The notes under the pieces were generated by a model. It ran no database searches. It had not been told where the DNA came from and saw only the letters and a program-made list of their open reading frames with translations. From JBEVNR01 sp040507985 (GTDB lineage Bacteria > Pseudomonadota > Alphaproteobacteria > Rickettsiales > UBA6187): DNA of 22,510 nt. The position numbers were made by a program, and so were the translations under genes. Where the stretch lies: NCBI GenBank assembly GCA_040507985.1, contig JBEVNR010000056.1, positions 1 through 22,510 of the forward strand, written 5' to 3'. This document shows positions 7,317 to 14,155 of the stretch, piece after piece. Each line of letters opens with the position of its first letter. Within the stretch, counting starts at the first letter, position 1.

Positions 7317-7946
7317 TTACGCCGCCCCGGCTTTTTTGCCGGCGTCGGTCGCAAGCTTGTTCGAGTCCACCCACCCGATATTGCCGTCCTGGCGCCGATG
7401 CACCATGCTGATATGGCCGTTTTTCCGGTTGACGAACATAAGCGCGTACAGATCTTCTAAATCCATGCGCATGACGGCTTCGCCGACGGTCATTTCCGGA
7501 ATGTCGACGGCGCCTTCGGCGACCGTCACCGGCGCGTCGGAAATATCCGCCGCATGCCCGTCTTCGTTGTCGTCGTTCGAGGCGATGACGTAGGCCTTTG
7601 CCGCCAGCGCTTCTTCCAGTTGCGGGTCGAACCCGTCGTGCGGACGGTGCGAATGCGTCAATTTGCGTTTATAGCGCCGCAATTGTTTTTCTATTTTGTG
7701 CAGGCATTGGGTAAAGGCCACGTAGGGATCGCCGCTCTCCGCGTGGGCGCGCACCGTAATCTTGCGGCCGGTGCCTTCGTTCACGAGAATGTCGCACGAA
7801 AATAAATGGCGGCTCTTGTGCAGGGTCACGTGCGAGCGCACCGCGTTTTCAAAATACTTGCCGATAGTGGGTTGAATATGCTCTTCCGCGTAATGGCGGA
7901 TAGAGTCGCCTATTTCGATATTCTGGCCGGAAACAATAACTTGCAT
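7317..7946 (-). CDS. hpf: Long-form ribosome hibernation promoting factor
   Basis: A 209-residue long HPF, which inactivates 70S ribosomes by dimerisation in slow growth. The N-terminal S30AE domain (about 1-100) begins MQVIVSGQNIEIGDSIRHY and includes HKIEKQLRRYKRKL; the C-terminal dimerisation domain (about 150-200) has VGEAVMRMDLEDLYALMFVN and a GHISMVHRR segment. An acidic linker joins them. I chose ATG 7946 because AAGGAGG lies upstream at suitable distance; a GTG at 7973 would lie before that site. Usual neighbours rpoN and ptsN are absent. Confidence 0.92.
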   Translation of the reverse strand: MQVIVSGQNIEIGDSIRHYAEEHIQPTIGKYFENAVRSHVTLHKSRHLFSCDILVNEGTGRKITVRAHAESGDPYVAFTQCLHKIEKQLRRYKRKLTHSHRPHDGFDPQLEEALAAKAYVIASNDDNEDGHAADISDAPVTVAEGAVDIPEMTVGEAVMRMDLEDLYALMFVNRKNGHISMVHRRQDGNIGWVDSNKLATDAGKKAGAA

Positions 7947-8020
7947 AGCGTCAAACGCCTCCTTCGATATCACGGATACTTAAAGCGGGAGCGGCAACGC
8001 ATTGGCTCCCTTTAACGTTA

Positions 8021-8050
8021 AGTATAGTCCAAAACGCCATAAGGCGGCAA
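8021..8050 (-). promoter_or_regulatory. Probable promoter of hpf-def-ccmAB
   Basis: On the - strand, TTGCCG (8050-8045), an 18-nt spacer, then TATACT (8026-8021). This predicts a start near 8014 and a leader of about 70 nt before the hpf ATG. The lpxC upstream region has the same TTGCCG -35. Confidence 0.45.
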
Positions 8051-8151
8051 TCGGAAAAAAGGAGGGCGGCAGGGCGTGCAATCGTCCGATGGCATAGACT
8101 TTTGTTTGACGGGCGAACAAGACTAAAAAAATAAAATGAATTAATTGTTTT

Positions 8152-8180
8152 CGCCATTCCCGCGCAGACGAAAATCCGGG
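8152..8180. repeat. REP-like intergenic repeat, copy 2
   Basis: CGCCATTCCCGCGCAGACG followed by AAAATCCGGG resembles the CGTCATTCCCGC...GGGAATCC repeats seen at 154-180 and 22461-22510. The right arm is partly degenerate. It lies between the divergent hpf and 8304 genes. Confidence 0.4.
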
Positions 8181-8185
8181 TCGAT

Positions 8186-8210
8186 AAAAAAACTTGTGCG
8201 CAAAGCGCAC
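8186..8210 (-). terminator. Orphan Rho-independent terminator on the - strand
   Basis: GTGCGC (8196-8201) and GCGCAC (8205-8210) pair around a 3-nt loop. Read on the - strand, the hairpin is followed by AAG and seven T (8192-8186). No - strand gene lies immediately upstream, so it may be left from a lost gene or may insulate hpf from antisense transcription. Confidence 0.5.
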
Positions 8211-8303
8211 TTCGAGTAGTTTATCAGGCGTGTTTCTCCATTTCTGCCAAGTCCATAGCAAAATCTTGTCTCTACGGCCTCCGCAGCGCTTCCTTTAGCC
8301 AAG

Positions 8304-9404
8304 ATGGCCTCAACTTCCGCCCTCCCTGTGGGCGATCAAGAAAATGCATTCGGCACACTCGCGCTTCCTCCGTTACTCAATAACGTGACGGTAAGTGACG
8401 ATACGATTTTCAATCGTGGTTCTCTTGAGGTTATCGAATTTCGCTTGCTTAGCGATCTGGAGTATTTCATGTGTATTCCGAAAGAGAGCATTGATTCCTA
8501 TGCCAAAAAGTATAGGAGGAATCAATTGTTGGTCACAGGAGGATTCATGCCGGACCCAATCGAATGCGACGAAGCATCCGAGTCCCTTCTCCTGCCGGAC
8601 GTCGCTTGCCTTCCGACCGACAAGATAACAAAAGAAACTGCTCATCGCGTGACGGAGGTGCTGCGGTGTTTTCTGGCTCTCGGCGGATCGGAGGAAAAAA
8701 TATTTGATTACCTGATACGCCAGTTTGGTTTGCTGTGCCAAGGGAACGACGCGCATCGCCACGACGTTGCCTTTGTGTTTTCGGCGCTTGCGCAGGTCGC
8801 TTTGGAGAGGCATCTATGTTCTTCAAAAAATCACGATAATTTAGTCGATAAGTTTTACAAGGACCGCAGGTTTTTTGTCGGAGCGCTGAGGGACGTCCTT
8901 AACTTTATTGTGATCGCGACGCAAAAGACGTCGGTCGGCGCGCCATTCGCCATTGACTCCCCAACGCGTAAGGAATTATGCGATATCTTGCGTCGGCTAT
9001 GGTTCTGGCCTAAGGAAGGCGCCGCTCTATTCTACGCCCATGTTTTTTGGACTATTTGCGGAAGCGTTCTCGAAAGCGATAACCCTATGTTGCATCCGCT
9101 TAACGCTTATCCGCTAGACGATCGACGGGAATGTATGAGGGAATGCGCGGAAACCGCTAAATATCCGACGCTCATGAAGTGGGTACCCAACTGGATATAT
9201 GGAAATCTTATCTTGAATGAGAATTTCGAGTGCCCGGAAGTAAGAGAGGACGATTATCTTCTACATGCGAAAAGATGCATGGAGATATTCGGGTATTCTC
9301 CTAAGGCATCCTCTCCTCCGGCGCCGGAAAATCGCTTTGCACCTCTGCCGGAGGAAGACGAAAAAGATGAAGAAGAATGCTGCGGGTGGTGCTGCTGCTT
9401 TTAA
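8304..9404 (+). CDS. Orphan protein with cysteine-rich C-terminal tail
   Basis: A 366-residue protein I do not recognise. It has no N-terminal signal peptide and no clear membrane segment. The body (about 100-340) looks largely helical, with scattered cysteines. The tail is distinctive: a Pro-rich stretch (about 330-347), an acidic stretch of Glu/Asp/Lys (349-358), then CCGWCCCF as the last eight residues. Its final four, CCCF, have the geometry of a CaaX box, and clustered cysteines next to it resemble acylation sites of eukaryotic membrane-anchored proteins; this is inference. ATG 8304 is followed by GCC and has no Shine-Dalgarno sequence. GC content is lower than in the neighbours. A host-directed effector or a metal-binding tail are both possible. 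Confidence 0.7.
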   Translation: MASTSALPVGDQENAFGTLALPPLLNNVTVSDDTIFNRGSLEVIEFRLLSDLEYFMCIPKESIDSYAKKYRRNQLLVTGGFMPDPIECDEASESLLLPDVACLPTDKITKETAHRVTEVLRCFLALGGSEEKIFDYLIRQFGLLCQGNDAHRHDVAFVFSALAQVALERHLCSSKNHDNLVDKFYKDRRFFVGALRDVLNFIVIATQKTSVGAPFAIDSPTRKELCDILRRLWFWPKEGAALFYAHVFWTICGSVLESDNPMLHPLNAYPLDDRRECMRECAETAKYPTLMKWVPNWIYGNLILNENFECPEVREDDYLLHAKRCMEIFGYSPKASSPPAPENRFAPLPEEDEKDEEECCGWCCCF

Positions 9405-9648
9405 TAACCGTTACCAATCTTCGGAACGACGATCGGCGAATTTTCTTTAATCGACTCTTTTTTAGGTACACATAATTCCCTTCCGGACAGGGACCGAAAG
9501 GAAGAAAAAAAGATTTGTTCGCTAAAAACCTGCTTATCTTTCCGCCGTTGGGTTGGGTTGCGCCGGCGCCGGCGTAAAAAGTCATGATATTCATAGGACG
9601 GCCGGCGTACGCTGCGTCATTTTAATGGGGATTCGCCATATCTTTTGG
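9405..9648. other. Spacer between convergent orphan gene and lpxC
   Basis: No supported gene. It contains a perfect GCCGGCGCCGGC palindrome (about 9563-9575) and a weak inverted repeat around 9479-9508, but no clear terminator for either flanking gene. Confidence 0.4.
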
Positions 9649-10560
9649 TCATTCCGCCTCGCGGTAGCGCCACGCGGAGGTATCGGCGAAGAGGGCGCGC
9701 AGCAGGCGGTTGTTTAATCCGTGGCCGGAGCGATAGCCCTCGACGCCGCCGCACATATAGCCGCCGGCGAGGTATAAGTCGCCGACGCAATCCAATATTT
9801 TATGGCGCACGAACTCGTCGGTATAGCGCAACTCTTCCTCGTTTAGCATGACGCCGTCCTTGAGAACGATGGCGTTTTCGAGCGATCCGCCAAGCGCCAA
9901 GCCATTTTCGCGCAAATAATCGACCTGGTCGGCGAAGCCGAAGGTGCGGGCGCGCGCAACGTCGCGACGGAAGCAGCCTTTGGAGACGTCGTATTCGCCG
10001 GATTGCCGACGAATGAACGCGTCGTTAAAGTCAATGGTCATGTTTACCGAAAATCCGTCGGCGGGGCGCACGCAGAGATAGGGCGGCGGCTTTCCCTGTA
10101 CGCCGTCGCTTTCTTCGACGCGCACTTCCTTCATAATTTCAAGGACGCGGCGCTTGGCCTTTTGTTTTTTAACGCCGGCGCAATCTATCATAAAGGCGAA
10201 AGGCTCGGCGCTTCCGTCCATGATCGGCGCTTCCGGGCCGTTTACCTCAACCAGGCAATTATCGACGCCGCACGCCCATAAGGCCGCCATCACGTGTTCG
10301 ACGGTGGAGACTTCCGCCCCGGCGTCGTTGCGCAGAACGGTGCCGAGCGTCGTGGAGCGCACGTTGTCGAATCGCGCCTTAACGAACGCGGCGGAATCGG
10401 AGGCGCCGAGGTCGGAGCGCACGAAGACGACGCCGGAATTTTCCTCCAGCGGACGCATCGTCATGCGAATGTTCTTGCCGGTGTGCAATCCTATGCCCTC
10501 GCACGAAATCGGGCGGGCGACGGTCGATTGCAGGGCGACGGAGGGGATGTCGGTCGTCAT
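9649..10560 (-). CDS. lpxC: UDP-3-O-acyl-N-acetylglucosamine deacetylase LpxC
   Basis: A 303-residue zinc deacetylase, the committed step of lipid A synthesis, so the cell probably has a lipopolysaccharide-type outer membrane. Seen: GIGLHTG (22-28), VEHVMAAL (87-94, catalytic Glu88 and zinc ligand His89), DGSAEPF (115-121), HKILDCVGD (253-261, zinc ligands His253 and Asp257) and SGHGLNN (278-284, His280). Length is normal. ATG 10560 has TAAGGA upstream. In many proteobacteria lpxC ends the division cluster after ftsZ; here it is alone, with orphan genes on both sides. Confidence 0.96.
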   Translation of the reverse strand: MTTDIPSVALQSTVARPISCEGIGLHTGKNIRMTMRPLEENSGVVFVRSDLGASDSAAFVKARFDNVRSTTLGTVLRNDAGAEVSTVEHVMAALWACGVDNCLVEVNGPEAPIMDGSAEPFAFMIDCAGVKKQKAKRRVLEIMKEVRVEESDGVQGKPPPYLCVRPADGFSVNMTIDFNDAFIRRQSGEYDVSKGCFRRDVARARTFGFADQVDYLRENGLALGGSLENAIVLKDGVMLNEEELRYTDEFVRHKILDCVGDLYLAGGYMCGGVEGYRSGHGLNNRLLRALFADTSAWRYREAE

Positions 10561-10601
10561 GGCGTGGCGTCCTTACGTTTAGGCATTGCTCTTTATCCTT
10601 C

Positions 10602-10630
10602 ACTGTAAAGCCTGTTTCTTCTTCCGGCAA
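10602..10630 (-). promoter_or_regulatory. Probable promoter of lpxC
   Basis: On the - strand, TTGCCG (10630-10625), a 17-nt spacer, then TACAGT (10607-10602). The predicted start, near 10595, leaves a leader of about 35 nt before the lpxC ATG. Confidence 0.4.
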
Positions 10631-10918
10631 ATCACGTTTTGTTACGCATTGTTACGAGGAAAGGATTTTAACGTGCGTACAGGTTCAGGGAAAAAACACC
10701 AATATAGGACTTACGCAGCGCGCATCTTTTTGGCGCTTTTGCGGGGATGGCGATCCGTCGTTATTAATTAAGGAAAAACACTATATATTAAAAATATAAT
10801 CATATGCCTTGCGCATTTATCCGATATTTGTATAATATTTTTATATTATTATCGATTTTTCGTTACGAAATTATTTTTCTTACGCATTGCGTCATTTAAG
10901 TTGCTCGCTTGCACGGCA
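10631..10918. other. AT-rich spacer between lpxC and an orphan gene
   Basis: No gene is supported. The 10751-10880 part is extremely AT-rich and has several TATAAT-like hexamers (for example near 10794 and 10830), likely serving the + strand gene at 10919. TAGGACTTACGC (10705-10716) is the reverse complement of 120-131, the outer right arm of the first palindrome; it may be an isolated end of a related element, but 12 nt can match by chance. Confidence 0.4.
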
Positions 10919-11542
10919 ATGGCCGAACAAACGCTAAGTCCCGACATAATTACGTCTATTGCCGAAGCGCTGATTCAAAGATTTAACGATCTAAGCAAAG
11001 AAGCGACGCAGGAAGAGATGCTCGCTGCTTTTGAAAAAGCCACCTCCGCGTCTCTCCCATATTCCTCGTGGACCATCTCAAATTTAGCGTCCTTAGTCAA
11101 AGAAATCGCCGAACGCACCTCCCTTGCGCATCCCGAAGGCTCCTATCTTTACTTAACGTTGTCCGGAATAAAACTGACAGCCATCGAACAATATTCTATC
11201 TTCTTCAAAGGATGCAAGACATGCAGGGATGCGTACCGCGCCAAGATAGATAATGGGATAATCGAACGCATAGGCAACGTCGCGGCAATAAAAACGTCAG
11301 GCCGTAGCGCAATTAAGCAGGGATGCGAAAAAATTGCCACATGGGTTCTCAACGACGACAAATGCACCATTCACCGAAACGCCGACGTTTCCGTCGATAT
11401 TCCGCAAAAACATGATTGGGAGAATCGATGGGGGAACACATATGGCGACAGATTGTTAAGAGAGAACAATTTAGTTTCTTCTTCGGAAAACGGTTTGGTC
11501 TCCATGCTCTCCGCAGGACGGGGCGCATTGCTTCTTAAATAA
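10919..11542 (+). CDS. Orphan protein of unknown function
   Basis: A 207-residue protein, not recognised. I chose ATG 10919 (MAEQTLSPD) over the TTG at 10901 because an ATG is the commoner start; neither has a Shine-Dalgarno sequence. The N-terminal third looks helical and acidic. A CKTCRDAYRAK segment (about 102-112) gives a CxxC pair, with two more cysteines following (about 135 and 146), but no full zinc-finger pattern. There is no signal peptide or membrane segment. Lower GC content, the AT-rich upstream region and the ATGGC start resemble the genes at 1529 and 8304. Confidence 0.6.
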   Translation: MAEQTLSPDIITSIAEALIQRFNDLSKEATQEEMLAAFEKATSASLPYSSWTISNLASLVKEIAERTSLAHPEGSYLYLTLSGIKLTAIEQYSIFFKGCKTCRDAYRAKIDNGIIERIGNVAAIKTSGRSAIKQGCEKIATWVLNDDKCTIHRNADVSVDIPQKHDWENRWGNTYGDRLLRENNLVSSSENGLVSMLSAGRGALLLK

Positions 11543-11608
11543 CGAACGGCTTCCTTTCTTGCTCTTTTAAAAAACAAAAACATCTTTTTCTCGGGCGGTT
11601 CCTCGCCG

Positions 11609-11637
11609 TTGCGCGAACGTCCAACCGCCGGTATAGT
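11609..11637 (+). promoter_or_regulatory. Promoter of degP-nadK
   Basis: TTGCGC (11609-11614), exactly 17 nt, TATAGT (11632-11637). The expected transcription start is about 11643-11645, at the ATG of a nine-codon ORF (11644). Confidence 0.55.
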
Positions 11638-11643
11638 GGAATA

Positions 11644-11673
11644 ATGACCGACGTAATTCACGAAAAAGCATGA
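11644..11673 (+). CDS. Possible leaderless nine-codon upstream ORF
   Basis: ATG 11644 opens a nine-codon frame (MTDVIHEKA) ending at TGA 11671-11673, overlapping the degP ATG in the ATGA arrangement. Its ATG sits at the predicted transcription start, so it could be translated without a leader and feed ribosomes to degP, which has no Shine-Dalgarno sequence. It may also be a chance frame. Confidence 0.3.
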   Translation: MTDVIHEKA

Positions 11674-13064
11674 AAAAAAGAAACGCCTCGCTTCTCGCGC
11701 TTGCCTATGTTTGCCTTGCCTTGCATGGCCGGCAAGGCGAGGCGCGCGCCGCCGAGAAGCGCGTGCCGGATTCTGAGGCGACCGTTTTTTATTCCTATGC
11801 GCCGCTAGTGAAGTCCGCCGCGCCGGCGGTGGTGAACATTTACAGCAAAAAGACCGTGCCGCCCCGCTACGACGACATGTTTTCCCGATTGTTTTTGGGG
11901 AACGACCGCAACGGCGGCAGCGGCGCGCAGTCGCTCGGCTCCGGGGTGATGGTCGATCCGGAGGGATTGATCGTGACGTGTTACCACGTGATAGAAGATA
12001 GCGACAAAATCACCGTCGTGCTGAACGATCGCCGTGAATACGACGCGAGCGTGGCCTATCAAGACAAGAAAACCGATCTGGCGCTGCTTAGCGTCAATAC
12101 CGGCGGCAAGCCGATGCCGCACATCGCCCTGATGGATTCGGACGATCTGGAAGTGGGCGACGTCGTGCTGGCCATCGGCAACCCGTTCGGGGTGGGACAA
12201 ACGGTGACGAGCGGCATCGTCTCGGCCTTGGCGCGCAGCTCGGTGGGCGTATCGGACTACCAATTCTTCATCCAAACCGACGCGTCGATCAACCCGGGAA
12301 ACTCGGGCGGCGCGCTTATAGACATGCAAGGCCGCCTTGCCGGCATTAACACTGCCATTTACAGCCGCACCGGGGGGTCCAACGGCATCGGGTTCGCCAT
12401 TCCGTCGAACATGGTGCGCGCCGTCGTCGCCAGCGTGCAAGGCTACGGAAGGGTGGTGCGGCCCTGGCTGGGCGTGAAAACGCAAGATTTGACGCGCGAC
12501 GTCGCCGACTCGCTGGGGCTGAATCGTCCGCTCGGCGCGCTCATCACCGGCATTTACCCGAGCGGGCCGGCGGAACGCTCCGGATTAAAGGTGGGCGACG
12601 TGGTCATTAAAATAGGCGACCACGAGGTGCCGGACCAGCACGCGCTGCAATTTCGCATCGCGACGCTGCGCGTTGGAACGCAAAGCCATTTCGCCGTCTA
12701 TCGCAACGGAAAATTCTTAAAGCTTCCCATTCGCCTGGAGCCGGCGCCGGAGACGCCCCCGCGCGAGGCGCGCCTGCTTCAAGGGCGCCATCCGTTTAAC
12801 GGGGCGACGGTGGTGAATATTTCTCCCGCCGTGGCGGAGGAGATGGACTTGCCCTACGACGCCAAAGGGGTGGCGGTGCAAAAAGTCGAGGGCAGCGCCG
12901 CCTTGGCCGGCATTCGCGAAAAAGACGTGATATTAGAGGTGAACGGCGCCGACGCGACGTCGACGTCGCAATTAGATCGCGCGTTGCGTTCGGCAAATTC
13001 CCGCTCCTGGCGGGCGACGGTCAGGCGCGACAATAACGTAGTGACGCTTTCATGGATGCTGTGA
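11670..13064 (+). CDS. degP: Periplasmic DegP/HtrA-like serine protease
   Basis: A 464-residue Do-family protease/chaperone for misfolded envelope proteins. It has a signal peptide (about 1-28, ending ARAA), then a chymotrypsin-like domain with the triad His106 (TCYHVIED), Asp136 (KKTDLALL) and Ser212 (GNSGGALI). Two PDZ domains follow (about 262-355 and 365-460); the first starts RPWLGVKTQDL. Length is typical of DegP/DegQ/MucD. The start ATG 11670 lacks a Shine-Dalgarno sequence but overlaps the stop of a mini-ORF. Its 3' end overlaps the NAD kinase gene, so the two are cotranscribed. Confidence 0.93.
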   Translation: MKKRNASLLALAYVCLALHGRQGEARAAEKRVPDSEATVFYSYAPLVKSAAPAVVNIYSKKTVPPRYDDMFSRLFLGNDRNGGSGAQSLGSGVMVDPEGLIVTCYHVIEDSDKITVVLNDRREYDASVAYQDKKTDLALLSVNTGGKPMPHIALMDSDDLEVGDVVLAIGNPFGVGQTVTSGIVSALARSSVGVSDYQFFIQTDASINPGNSGGALIDMQGRLAGINTAIYSRTGGSNGIGFAIPSNMVRAVVASVQGYGRVVRPWLGVKTQDLTRDVADSLGLNRPLGALITGIYPSGPAERSGLKVGDVVIKIGDHEVPDQHALQFRIATLRVGTQSHFAVYRNGKFLKLPIRLEPAPETPPREARLLQGRHPFNGATVVNISPAVAEEMDLPYDAKGVAVQKVEGSAALAGIREKDVILEVNGADATSTSQLDRALRSANSRSWRATVRRDNNVVTLSWML

Positions 13065-13861
13065 CCGACATAAAACGAAACGTGGCGAAGATAGATTTAC
13101 GGCGCGTGTTCTGCGTGGCCGACCGCTCCGCGCGGGCGAAGCAAGCGCTAAAGCTGGCGGCGAGCCGGTATGACTTCGCGAAATCGGCGGACGACGCCGA
13201 CGCGATACTTGCCCTCGGCGGCGACGGGTTCATGCTCGACGTGCTCCACGGATATTTAGACAAGCGCCTGCCGATTTACGGCATGAATTGCGGCACCGTC
13301 GGGTTTTTGATGAACAGCTACCGCATCAACAAGCTGGACGAGGCCATTCGCTTAAGCGAGCCGGTGACGCTTTTTCCGCTGAAAATGCGCGCGACGAACG
13401 GCAAGGGCGAAACGCGCGAGGCACTGGCGGTGAACGAGGTGTCGCTGTTGCGGGAAACGCGCCAGGCGGCCAATTTGCGCGTGTCGGTCGACGGCTGCGT
13501 GCGCGTGCCGGAGTTGGTCGGCGACGGCGCGCTGGTATGCACGCCGGCCGGCAGCACCGCCTATAACTTCTCCGCCAACGGCCCGATCATTCCGTTGGGA
13601 AGCGGCATGCTCGGCCTCACCCCCCTCAATCCCTTCCGCCCCAGGCGCTGGAGCGGCGCGCTTTTGTCTGACAAGGCGCGCATCGACGTGGAGGTAATAG
13701 ACCCCGCCAAGCGCCCCGTCAGCGCCGTCGCCGACTTCACCGAGGTGCGCGACGTCACGCGGGTGCGGGTGTTTTCCGATTCTTCCTCGCCCTTCACCCT
13801 GCTTTTCGACAAGGGCCACTCGCTGGAGGAGCGCATTTTGAACGAGCAATTCTTGAATTGA
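13052..13861 (+). CDS. nadK: NAD kinase
   Basis: A 269-residue ATP-NAD kinase making NADP. Seen: the GGDG motif in ILALGGDGFMLD (52-63), YGMNCGTVGFLMN (76-88), the NE motif in AVNEVSLLRE (126-135), and the Gly/Thr-rich segment CTPAGSTAYNFSANGPIIP (163-181). Length and spacing match alphaproteobacterial NadK. The ATG at 13052 overlaps degP by 13 nt; a GTG at 13061 would give a 4-nt GTGA overlap and is an equally good start. Both imply translational coupling to degP; the pairing looks lineage-specific. Confidence 0.92.
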   Translation: MDAVTDIKRNVAKIDLRRVFCVADRSARAKQALKLAASRYDFAKSADDADAILALGGDGFMLDVLHGYLDKRLPIYGMNCGTVGFLMNSYRINKLDEAIRLSEPVTLFPLKMRATNGKGETREALAVNEVSLLRETRQAANLRVSVDGCVRVPELVGDGALVCTPAGSTAYNFSANGPIIPLGSGMLGLTPLNPFRPRRWSGALLSDKARIDVEVIDPAKRPVSAVADFTEVRDVTRVRVFSDSSSPFTLLFDKGHSLEERILNEQFLN

Positions 13862-14155
13862 CGGTTGCGTTGAACGGGAAAATTTTCTATGGCTTGCGTT
13901 AATCCTTCTTGCTTTTTTGGCGCGCCCCTATCCATCGCATAGACGCACAACCATCTTCGTCGTTTTTTCAAAACATAGCAATTAGCGATAGGTTCGCGTA
14001 AAGGAATCATGAGATACCTGCTTCCGCAGGGGTGACGGATAGGGTATGTTACGCGATGTAATAACGCTAACCTGTCGCTAGGTGATTTTTACGTTCCGAC
14101 TGTTTCTTGATTCTCATCCGGCAACCGGAGACGCCTAACGAGATTTCGGCTTTCC
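13862..14155. other. Convergent spacer with a structured inverted repeat
   Basis: No ORF is supported. TAGCGATAGGTT (13983-13994) pairs with AACCTGTCGCTA (14069-14080) with one G-T wobble. Inside it, TCGCGTAA (13994-14001) pairs perfectly with TTACGCGA (14049-14056), ATACC (14014-14018) with GGTAT (14043-14047), or alternatively CCTGC (14017-14021) with GCAGG (14026-14030). On the + strand the outer stem is followed by GGTGATTTTT. It could be a bidirectional terminator for nadK and fliF, or a small structured RNA. Confidence 0.5.

Noticed and set aside
7980..8261. Possible small - strand gene in the hpf upstream spacer
   Set aside because: It spans the predicted hpf promoter, a REP-like repeat and a terminator, and has no Shine-Dalgarno sequence.
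9301..9594. A - strand frame of 97 codons downstream of lpxC
   Set aside because: It overlaps the end of the orphan gene antisense, has no ribosome binding site, and shows no recognisable motif.
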